A stretch of 64,000 nucleotides of DNA from Gp6-AA40 sp963723495 (GTDB taxonomy: Bacteria; Acidobacteriota; Vicinamibacteria; Vicinamibacterales; UBA2999). The stretch lies in assembly GCA_963723495.1 (NCBI GenBank), contig CAVRQR010000002.1, positions 405,397-469,396 of the forward strand, given 5' to 3'. Position 1 is the first letter of the stretch; every line of letters begins with the position of its first letter. The position numbers and the translations under genes were made by a program. Positions 39,044 to 46,526 of this stretch are shown one piece after another. The notes under the pieces were generated by a model that was not told the origin of the DNA, made no database searches, and was given only the letters and a program-made list of their open reading frames with translations.

Positions 39044-40642
39044 ATGCGCGCGATGCGCACGTTCGCGGCCGCCTGCTTCGTCCTGCTCGCAATCCTCACG
39101 ACCCCAGGTGCGCTCGCCAGGCAAGCCGCTGACACGCAAGCCGCCGACACGATAGTCACGCGCGGCAAGATCCTGACGGTCGACGCCGCCTTCCGCACCG
39201 TCGAGGCGCTGGCCATCACCAACGGGCGCATCGTCGCAACCGGCACGAGCGCGGACATCGCGCGCTACGCGGGCAAGAACACCAAGGTGATCGACGTCGC
39301 CGGCGCCACCGTCATCCCGGGCCTCATCGACAACCACTTCCACTTCACGCGCGGCGTCGAGACCTGGCACGAGCAAGCCCGGTTCGAAGGCGTCGACTCG
39401 CGGCGCGAAGCGCTGCGGATCCTCGCAGCCAAGGTGGCGAGCCTCAAACCCGGTGACTGGATCATGGTGCAGGGGGGCTGGACGCCGAGGCAGTTTGCCG
39501 ACGCGCCAGGTGGCTTCACGCTCGAGGAGCTCGATCGCGCGGCGCCGATGAATCCGCTGTTCGTGCAGGAGGGCTACAGCGTCGTCTATGCGAACAGCCT
39601 CGCGCTCAAAGCGGTCGGGCTGAACCCGGCTGACGGCGCGCGCCGCAACGCGCAGGGCCTCGTGTCGTTCCAACCGCCGATGGCCCTGTACGACGCGATG
39701 CCCCGGACCTCGGCCGCGCAGCGCGAGCAGAACCTCACGGACTTCATGCGCGAGCTCAACTCGGCCGGCCTCACGGGCGTCTACAGCCTGGGTCAGTCCG
39801 ACTTCCTGGCCGCGCGCGCGGCGAAGGGCCCGCTGCCGGTCCGACTCTGGGAGACGCTCAATTTCAACGCGGCCGATCCGGCGTCGGCGTCCAAAGCCGC
39901 GGAGCTCATCGCGCGCACGCGCCCGAACCAGTTCGACGGCCAGCACGGCATCTTCGGCCTGGGCGAGGTTCTCTACGGGCCGTTCTTCGATCTCGCGCCT
40001 CGCAAGGACCCGTGGCCCGCCGCGATCATGAGCGAGTACGGCAAGCTTGCGGACGCGGCGGCGCGCGCCGGCTGGCATGTCCACCAGCACGTCATCAACA
40101 ACAACGCCGTCACGGATCTGCTCGACACGCTGGAGCAGGTGAACCGGACGCAGCCGCTCACTGGCCTGCGCTGGACGCTGGGCCACATCTACGACATCTC
40201 GCCGGCCAACATCGCGCGCGCGAAAGCGCTGGGCCTCACGCTCGGCGTCCACGGCACCGCGATGCAGGCCGGTGCGCGCATGCCTCTGCGTCAGATCGCC
40301 GACAGCGGCATCGTGTTCGGCCTGGGTACCGATGCGACTATCGTCTCGCACTACAGTCCGTTCGTGACGCTGGGATGGGTTGTCAGCGGTCTCGACGTCG
40401 GCGGCAACAAGGTGCTCGACCAGACGCTGACGCGCGAGGAAGCGCTGATCGCGCACACACGCTCGAACGCGTACCTGTTCTTTCAGGAGAAGACGCTCGG
40501 CTCCTTCGAGGTCGGCAAGCAGGCGGATCTGGTGGTGCTCGATCGCGACTACATGACCGTGCCGGCGGCCGAGATCAGGCGCATCAAGCCGACGATGACG
40601 ATGGTCGGCGGGCGCATAGTGTTCGAATCCGCGCAGCACTAG
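39044..40642 (+). CDS. Amidohydrolase (YtcJ-like, metal-dependent), secreted
   Basis: This is a protein of 532 residues with a signal peptide (AAACFVLLAILTTPGALA). Amidohydrolase_3 motifs: VIPGLIDNHFHF with the HxH metal ligands, WHVHQHVINNNAV later, GLRWTLGHIYD (His) and VFGLGTDATIVSH with the catalytic Asp. It ends EVGKQADLVVLDRDYMTVPA, the usual YtcJ ending. Members hydrolyse N-acyl or amide bonds; the substrate is unknown. Start at 39044 or 39053 (two in-frame ATGs). A long open frame on the opposite strand is a composition shadow. Confidence 0.9.
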   Translation: MRAMRTFAAACFVLLAILTTPGALARQAADTQAADTIVTRGKILTVDAAFRTVEALAITNGRIVATGTSADIARYAGKNTKVIDVAGATVIPGLIDNHFHFTRGVETWHEQARFEGVDSRREALRILAAKVASLKPGDWIMVQGGWTPRQFADAPGGFTLEELDRAAPMNPLFVQEGYSVVYANSLALKAVGLNPADGARRNAQGLVSFQPPMALYDAMPRTSAAQREQNLTDFMRELNSAGLTGVYSLGQSDFLAARAAKGPLPVRLWETLNFNAADPASASKAAELIARTRPNQFDGQHGIFGLGEVLYGPFFDLAPRKDPWPAAIMSEYGKLADAAARAGWHVHQHVINNNAVTDLLDTLEQVNRTQPLTGLRWTLGHIYDISPANIARAKALGLTLGVHGTAMQAGARMPLRQIADSGIVFGLGTDATIVSHYSPFVTLGWVVSGLDVGGNKVLDQTLTREEALIAHTRSNAYLFFQEKTLGSFEVGKQADLVVLDRDYMTVPAAEIRRIKPTMTMVGGRIVFESAQH

Positions 40643-40884
40643 CCCTTTCTCAATCGACGTAGCGCGCGTTTCCCTCGCCACAACGTGCGGAAGGCTCGCG
40701 GCCTAACCGGCAGAACTGTCCTCGTGGCAATATAGTCGCTACGTGTACGCATGTTCCATTCAACACGCTTCGTTTGCGCGGATGACGAGCCACCAGGACC
40801 GACGGTCACGCTCCAGCGCGAGGCGGAAGCGGTTGTTCACGGATTGAAGGCGACCGCATGTGAGCCACGTACGAGAGGTGACAG
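40643..40884. other. Intergenic region without a recognised gene
   Basis: No coding region or repeat is supported in these 242 bases. A minus-strand frame of 65 residues (40760-40957) overlaps the start of the DUF3617 gene and is treated as a shadow. The GAGAGGTGACAG just before 40885 is a plausible ribosome-binding site for the next gene. Confidence 0.4.
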
Positions 40885-41313
40885 ATGAGGGCAACGGGAA
40901 AGACGTGTAGTGCCGTCGTGGCGCTGATAACGCTGATGTGCGTGGCGGGCGCCGCACAAGTGAGTCTTCAGCCTGGACTCTACGAACGGGTCATGGACGT
41001 GGATGTCGCCGGAAGCACCGGTCAGAACAAGGACACCCTCTGTATGACGCCCGAACAAGCCAAGGATGTCGTCAAGACGATTGCCATGGCGGGAAAGGAA
41101 ACAGACTGCAAGGTGTCCGACGTCAAGACAGCGCCAGGAGGCAAGTTGACGTTCAACATGTCCTGCAAGGACGACCGCGGCCGCGTCACGACGGTTGCCA
41201 ACGACGTCACGTATGGTCCCGACTGGTACATCAACGTGTCGAAAGGAAAGTCCGAGGCCGGCCAGGTCTCGCAGAAGGTCAGCGCCAAGCGCATTGGTGA
41301 GTGCAAGAAGTAG
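40885..41313 (+). CDS. Secreted DUF3617 protein
   Basis: This 142-residue protein has a signal peptide (TCSAVVALITLMCVAGAAQ) and the DUF3617 pattern: LQPGLYERVMDVD, the DTLCMTPEQAKD turn, ETDCKVSDVKTAPGGKLTFN, MSCKDD and a final IGECKK. Four Cys in the mature part (LCMT, TDCKV, MSCKD, GECKK) could form two disulfides. The function is unknown; DUF3617 proteins are common periplasmic proteins. It converges with the hypothetical protein at 41335. Confidence 0.82.
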   Translation: MRATGKTCSAVVALITLMCVAGAAQVSLQPGLYERVMDVDVAGSTGQNKDTLCMTPEQAKDVVKTIAMAGKETDCKVSDVKTAPGGKLTFNMSCKDDRGRVTTVANDVTYGPDWYINVSKGKSEAGQVSQKVSAKRIGECKK

Positions 41314-41334
41314 GTCGTGCCCGAGACTGGAGAA

Positions 41335-41823
41335 CTACCAGACCCTGTTCGGACTCTTGATCGCTCCGGACAGGACGGCGTTCCGAACGTCGTCGATTGT
41401 CGCGAGGCCGCCTGGGGCGGTCCCGCCCCACTCGAATCGGGTCGCCGCCGGCGTCCAGTGAAACAGCGCCACCAGCCACGTGCGGGCGATGCCGCCCCGC
41501 TCGTAGTAGACGAGGCAATGATCGGACGAGCACCCCGCCGCGACCAGCCGACGGATCGGCAGCTTCGGATTGCCGACCACGTCGGTGACCTGAAACTCGG
41601 CTCCGGGCTCCGCGATGTCGAGTGTCTGACTGCCGAACAGCATCTGCAGCCCGTCGCGGACACCAAGCGGCAGCCCTCTGATAGACGCGACAATCTGGTA
41701 CCGCTCGTCCTTCACATGGGCCCGCAGCGCCTCGGGCAGTGCAACGGTGGGCGCCTGGCTGCCGGTCGCCACAGCTGACCAGAGACTCACGCCGATCGCG
41801 CAGAACAGTCGTGTGCAACGCAT
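41335..41823 (-). CDS. Hypothetical secreted protein
   Basis: No family was recognised. Start 41823 (MRCTRLFCAIGVSLWSAVAT) gives a signal peptide and 162 residues; a longer frame to 41889 has no support. The mature part has alternating hydrophobic strands, a CSSDHC pair (possible disulfide or metal site) and an aromatic loop LVALFHWTPAATRFEWGG. Codon use and composition look like those of the neighbours. It converges with the DUF3617 gene, the stops being 21 bp apart. Confidence 0.6.
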   Translation of the reverse strand: MRCTRLFCAIGVSLWSAVATGSQAPTVALPEALRAHVKDERYQIVASIRGLPLGVRDGLQMLFGSQTLDIAEPGAEFQVTDVVGNPKLPIRRLVAAGCSSDHCLVYYERGGIARTWLVALFHWTPAATRFEWGGTAPGGLATIDDVRNAVLSGAIKSPNRVW

Positions 41824-41927
41824 CCAGACACCCGGGAGCAGCTCACACGGACAATGCCACTGACGCAGACAGGGCGCAACCGAAATCACTCGACGGCAAG
41901 GCGCTCAAAGCGACGTGAATGAACCCA

Positions 41928-44315
41928 TCAGGCTCGGGCTTCCCGCTGTCGCTGAAACCACTCGCGTCCGACGAGGTACAGGAATATCGATACAACGAGG
42001 ATTGGAAGAAGCCCGATGACGTCCGCGTAGGGCCCTTCGAAGGCCGGATTGTTCTCGACTGCCCAGCGCTCGAACCCCACCAGCCGTCGCGTGACGCTTT
42101 CGCTCAAATTCAGGAAGCTGTAGAGCACGCCGGCGAGCGTCGCGCCCGCGATGTAGCCAGACGCCAGCAGCACGCCCCGGCTCTGGTCCGTCTTCGAGAC
42201 CATCTCGTCCTCAGTCAATGCCTGGTTCTCTGGCTTCGCTCGCAAATACCGATCGACGCCCCATCGCACCAGACCACCAAGGAAGATCGCTGCTGAAGTC
42301 GAAAGGGGCAAATACATCCCGACCGCGAATGCCAGCGAGGTAGCACCAGCCAATTCCAGCGTCACAGCAATCATGGCGCCCAACAGGATCAGGGCCCACG
42401 GGAGATCTCCGCCCAGCACACCTTTGATGATGTAGGACATCAGCGTCGCCTTCGGTGCGCTGAACTTGGCGACACTCTGGCCGGTTTGGGGATCGGTGCT
42501 GTAGATACCGTTGATGCCGGGGTCCGCCAGGTAAACGGGGGCGCCCTGGTCGCTGACAAAGTAGCGGCCCGCGGGTCCGAACTCGGTGGTCGTCTTGTGC
42601 ACCACGTTGTACAAGTTGGCGTCATTGACAGCCTGTGCTCCCCTGAGGCTCTCCCGTTTCGGTTGGCCACCGTCCATTACGAACTGTTCCGGTGAAAAAC
42701 GGAATTCCGCCGGGAACGAAAAGTCCGCGCTCTGCGCCACCGGTACATAGACCGTGCCCGATTGGTTCATCGCCAGGAGAATGGGCCCGAGCACGAGTGC
42801 CGAGGCGAACGTCCCAATCAGGATGGCGATCTGCTGACGGCTCGGTGTCGCACCCACCAGGAAGCCGGTTTTCAAATCCTGTGATGTGGTTCCGCCATTT
42901 GACGAAGCGATGCAGACAATGCCACCGATCGAGAGCGCCGTCACGAAATAGGCCGGCGTCGTCCACCCGATCATCAGGAACATGAGGCACGTGAGGAGGA
43001 GCGTGGCTACGGTCATGCCCGAGATCGGATTCGACGATGAACCGATTTCTCCGGTCAGGCGCGACGACACCGTGACGAAGAGGAACCCGAACGCCACGAT
43101 CATCACCGCGCCGAGAACGTTGCCCTGCAAGTTGAGTTGTGGAGCGACCATGATTGCCAGCAGCAGGAGCGCGCTTCCGCCCAGGACGACCTTCATCGAT
43201 AAGTCTCTGTCCGTGCGCAGCGCGGCGGCCGACGTCGCGCCCGTGGCACGCAAATCGGCAAGACCTCCGCGCAATCCCTTCAAGATGATCGGCAGCGACC
43301 GGAAGAGGCCGATGATTCCTCCTGCCGCGACTGAGCCGGCAGCGATGTACAGCACATACGCGCCCTGGATGTCCTCCACGCTCATGTCGCTGATGAGACG
43401 TGATGCCTCGGGTGCCAGCGGAGCAGCGAGGCCGCCGCCGAAATACTTGATGGCCGGGATCAGAACGAGATAGGACAGCACACCGCCAGCCACCATGAGC
43501 GATGCGATTCGTGGGCCGATGATGTAACCAACGCCGAGCAGGGCGGGATTGTTCTCGATCGAAATGGACGCCGCATTGAACGGCGCGCCGAAGACCTGGT
43601 GGGGTATTCCGTCCAGGTCTTGAAGATCTGCTGGATGCCATAGTAGAGGAAACCGATCCCGAATCCGCCGATGATCGTCTTGCCCCCCGTCGTCGCCTCG
43701 TCGGCGTGACCGGTCAGACGGGTGCCCTCCGCGGCTGCCGCGCGCGACTCGTCCGATGCACTGGCCTTGAGGACCTCCGCGCAGGCTGTGCCTTCGGGAT
43801 ATTTCAACTCACCGTGCTGCGCCACGATCATCGCGCGACGCAGCGGGATCATCATCAGGATTCCGAGGAGCCCGCCGAGAGCGGACACCAGAATCACGCG
43901 TGTCAATTCCAGGTCGAAGCCAAGGATCAGAATCGCGGGCATCGTCACGCCGATGCCGAACGCAATCGATTCTCCGGCCGATCCGGCCGTCTGGGCGATG
44001 TTGTTCTCGAGGATCGTGGCGTCGCGAAACCCAAGCTTCGAAAACGCGCGAAAGAGCGTGATGCGAGATCACCGCCACTGGAATGGAGGCGCTGACGGTG
44101 AGCCCGACCTTCAGGACCAGATAGAGCGAAGATGCGCCGAAGATGATGCCCAGCACCGTGCCCACGATGAGCGGCGGCAGCGTGAGCTCCCGTAGTCTGG
44201 CACTCGCAGGGATGAACGGCTGGAAAACGGCCGAGGTCGGCGTGTGGACCTGATGTCCAGCATGCGCCGCCGGAGGAGCCGCCCCCGCCCGGTTGAGGAC
44301 GGACTCTGATGACAT
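41928..44315 (-). CDS. OPT-family oligopeptide transporter, split by frameshifts
   Basis: The N terminus starts at 44315 (MSSESVLNRAG). Hydrophobic segments with LPPLIVGTVLGIIFGASSLY and LVLKVGLTVSASIPVAVIS match the OPT N-terminal region. At about 44063 and 44036 one extra base each must be removed to recover SITLFRAFSK and LGFRDATILEN; near 43602 one C is missing from a C-run, restoring EYPHQVFGAPFNAASISI. The remainder from 43496 to 41928 is continuous, with FVTALSIGGIVCIASSNGG and TSQDLKTGFLVGATPSRQQ. About 795 residues and roughly 14-16 membrane segments. It imports peptides or metal chelates; the substrate is unknown. Confidence 0.85.
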
Positions 44316-44381
44316 GTCGTCATCGTATCCTTAACCTCGTCCGTTATCGCAGCGTCCGTCAGAGCTCGAGGTTCGCTTCCT

Positions 44382-45143
44382 TCAACCCTTGTCGTCGTTG
44401 CGGCGGACCGTCTGCCCCTGGAGTGCGAGACCACGGTCGACGACGTTCGACCACTGCTTTGACGAAGTCTCGCCGTATGCGTCGTGCCAGTTCCACCATT
44501 TGTACGGCGGCGTCTGGGGGTAGCCCTCCGGCGAGTCCTCCCACTCCTCCTGACGTCCGAGCGCCGTGATGTCGAGGTAGTTCCACGTGCTCCCCATCTG
44601 CTCGTCGCCTCGGTTGTTGATGAAATACGTGCGAAATACCTTGTCGCCGTCGCGGATGAAGGCGTTCGTGCCGTGCCACTCGTCCACGCCGAAGTCGAGG
44701 TCGAAGCTGTCCGTGATGCTGTACCACGGCATCTTCCAGTCCATTCGTGCCTGCAGGCGGTCGATGTCCGTCTGCGGCGCGCGCGAGACGAACGCAAGCG
44801 TGGTGTCGCGTGCGTTCAGATGGGCGACATGGGCGACCTGGTCGGCCACGAACGAGCAGCCGCGGCACGCATGTTCGGGCCAGCCGTACACGCCGGGCTC
44901 GAAAAAGGCGCGGTAGACGATCAGCTGACGGCGGCCGTCGAACAGGTCGAGCAGGCTCGCCTTGCCCTGCGGTCCGTCGAACTCGTAAGCCTTCTCCACG
45001 GCCAGCCACGGCATCCGCCGACGCTCAGCGGCTAGCGCGTCGCGCGCGTGGGTCAAGGCCTTCTCCTTCACAAGGAGTTGCTGGCGCGCGGCCTCCCACT
45101 CCTGCGCTGACACGATCGGAGGTGTGTTCATGTTCTTATCCAT
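44382..45143 (-). CDS. DUF899 thioredoxin-like protein
   Basis: Start 45143 (MDKNMNTPPIVSAQEWEAA) is preceded by a GAGGAGAG ribosome-binding site; the open frame to 45488 adds non-coding residues. About 253 residues. DUF899 signs: KEKALTHARDALAAERRRMP, AYEFDGPQGKASLLDLFDGR, HACRGCSFVADQVAHVAHLN with an RGCS cysteine pair region, and FRTYFINNRGDE and YLDITALGRQEEWEDSP. It is thioredoxin-like, with Cys in HACRGCS near the peroxidatic position. The redox partner is unknown. Confidence 0.87.
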   Translation of the reverse strand: MDKNMNTPPIVSAQEWEAARQQLLVKEKALTHARDALAAERRRMPWLAVEKAYEFDGPQGKASLLDLFDGRRQLIVYRAFFEPGVYGWPEHACRGCSFVADQVAHVAHLNARDTTLAFVSRAPQTDIDRLQARMDWKMPWYSITDSFDLDFGVDEWHGTNAFIRDGDKVFRTYFINNRGDEQMGSTWNYLDITALGRQEEWEDSPEGYPQTPPYKWWNWHDAYGETSSKQWSNVVDRGLALQGQTVRRNDDKG

Positions 45144-45365
45144 TGCTCTCTCCTCGTTCTTGCTGTTCTTCCGCTGAGCCTTGGTGGTCACGAGATAAAA
45201 GCTAGCCCCGGAAACGAAAGCCGCGGGAGTGACAAGTGTGGCGGGATTCCAGCGCGAAGCTCCGCCGCACTCCTGGTTCGAACATCCCGCGGATGAAATC
45301 GACGCAAAAGTGCGACCACTCGCGGAGCCCACCCGTAGTACCTCGGCTGTCGTAGACTTCAGCGA

Positions 45366-46289
45366 ATGCGCCTGAATCCGAAAATCTGCGCTGCAGCGCT
45401 GCTCGCGATCGCGAGCAGCTTCTCCGTCGGGTTGCTCTTGGCGCAAGCGCCGGCCGCCCGCCGCGTCATGCTCGACGAGGCGCACCACAACATCATGGCG
45501 ACGGCATCGGGCGGATATCGACCGCTGGTTCGTCTGCTGACCGAGGCGGAATTCGATGTGACACCGAACACTCGCCCGTTCAACCCCGAGAGACTGTCCA
45601 AGACAGACGTCCTTGTCATCGCCAATCCGAACGGCGCCGACGAGCGAGCGCCGGTGGACGATCGTGCCGTATCAGCATTCACTGATCCTGAGATCGAGAC
45701 CGTTGAAGAATGGGTCAGGAGGGGCGGGGGATTGCTGCTCGTGACTGATCACTATCCCACTGGTGTCGCTGCCCGACGGCTCGCGGAACGATTCGGTGTG
45801 AAATTGTCCGGTGGATGGACCGACGATCCCGCACATCGGTGGGCCCTGGCCGGGTACGGTCAGATATTCGGGTATCTCGTGTTCTCTCTCGAAAACGGTC
45901 TTCTGACCGACCATCCCATTACGCGTGGTCGCTACGAATGGGAGCAAATCGAAGGGATCGCGACGATCGCCGGAGGATCGATGGAGGGCCCGGCGGGAAG
46001 CGTGTCGCTGTTGCGCCTGAGCCCCACTGCCGTCGACTGGATACCGTCCAGTCCTCCTCGCGCGCCCTCGAACACAACGCCACAGGCGCAGGCGAGAGAT
46101 TTCAACCCGTGTCCTTCGTGCGATCGGATCTCAGCGGCCGGCCGCAGTCAGGGTATCGCGTTCGTCTTCGGCCGCGGCCGAGTCGTCATCATTGGTGAAA
46201 TGGGTGTCCTGGTTGATTACTCAGTGCCCGGTATGCAGAACCGCCAGTTCGCGCTCAACGCGGTGCGATGGCTCGCTCGCGAACTCTGA
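45366..46289 (+). CDS. Secreted DUF4350/GATase1-like protein
   Basis: This 307-residue protein has a signal peptide ending LLLAQAPA. The first part reads RRVMLDEAHHNIM, GGYRPLVRLLTEAEFDV and DVLVIANPNG, then VEEWVRRGGGLLLVTDHYP: the pattern of DUF4350 and class-I glutamine-amidotransferase-like folds in proteins that remodel the envelope or act with ABC transporters. No catalytic Cys-His-Glu triad is seen. It ends in QNRQFALNAVRWLAREL. Standing alone between the DUF899 gene (divergent) and the Calx-beta protein. Confidence 0.7.
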   Translation: MRLNPKICAAALLAIASSFSVGLLLAQAPAARRVMLDEAHHNIMATASGGYRPLVRLLTEAEFDVTPNTRPFNPERLSKTDVLVIANPNGADERAPVDDRAVSAFTDPEIETVEEWVRRGGGLLLVTDHYPTGVAARRLAERFGVKLSGGWTDDPAHRWALAGYGQIFGYLVFSLENGLLTDHPITRGRYEWEQIEGIATIAGGSMEGPAGSVSLLRLSPTAVDWIPSSPPRAPSNTTPQAQARDFNPCPSCDRISAAGRSQGIAFVFGRGRVVIIGEMGVLVDYSVPGMQNRQFALNAVRWLAREL

Positions 46290-46517
46290 TGGCGGGCCGC
46301 CGGCGCCCGTGTTGGGCACGTCGCCAGGAAAGTCGACTTCCACAATCTCGAGCTCGACGAACTGCTCCGGATAGTCGTGCATCGCGGCGCGGAAGTCGTT
46401 GAAGAACGCCTCGGCCGCTCCCGGCGCCAGCGGCACCGGAACAGGGTCCAACGCGGCAGGGGGCGCGCTGATGGGGGCTCCCTTCCCCGCCCAATACTCC
46501 TTGTCCTTTACTGGCAT
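46221..46517 (-). CDS. Possible small protein of 98 residues
   Basis: The ATG at 46517 (MPVKDKEYWAGKG) opens a frame with mixed composition: PAALDPVPVPLAPGAAEAFF, NDFRAAMHDYPEQFVELE, IVEVDFPGDVP. The acidic and aromatic content is unlike the Arg/Ser-rich shadow frames elsewhere. Against it: the last 69 bases overlap the 3' end of the DUF4350-like gene. No family was recognised. I include it as a candidate only. Confidence 0.3.
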   Translation of the reverse strand: MPVKDKEYWAGKGAPISAPPAALDPVPVPLAPGAAEAFFNDFRAAMHDYPEQFVELEIVEVDFPGDVPNTGAGGPPSEFASEPSHRVERELAVLHTGH

Positions 46518-46526
46518 AGGCGAGAG

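Noticed and set aside
38957..40681. 574-codon open frame on the minus strand, opposite the amidohydrolase gene
   Set aside because: Its product is Arg/Ala/Val-rich shadow sequence without motifs, while the plus strand encodes a complete amidohydrolase with signal peptide and metal ligands. High GC keeps the antisense frame open.
40760..40957. 65-residue minus-strand frame before the DUF3617 gene
   Set aside because: Its C-terminal part looks somewhat protein-like, but the frame overlaps the DUF3617 signal peptide and no family could be named.
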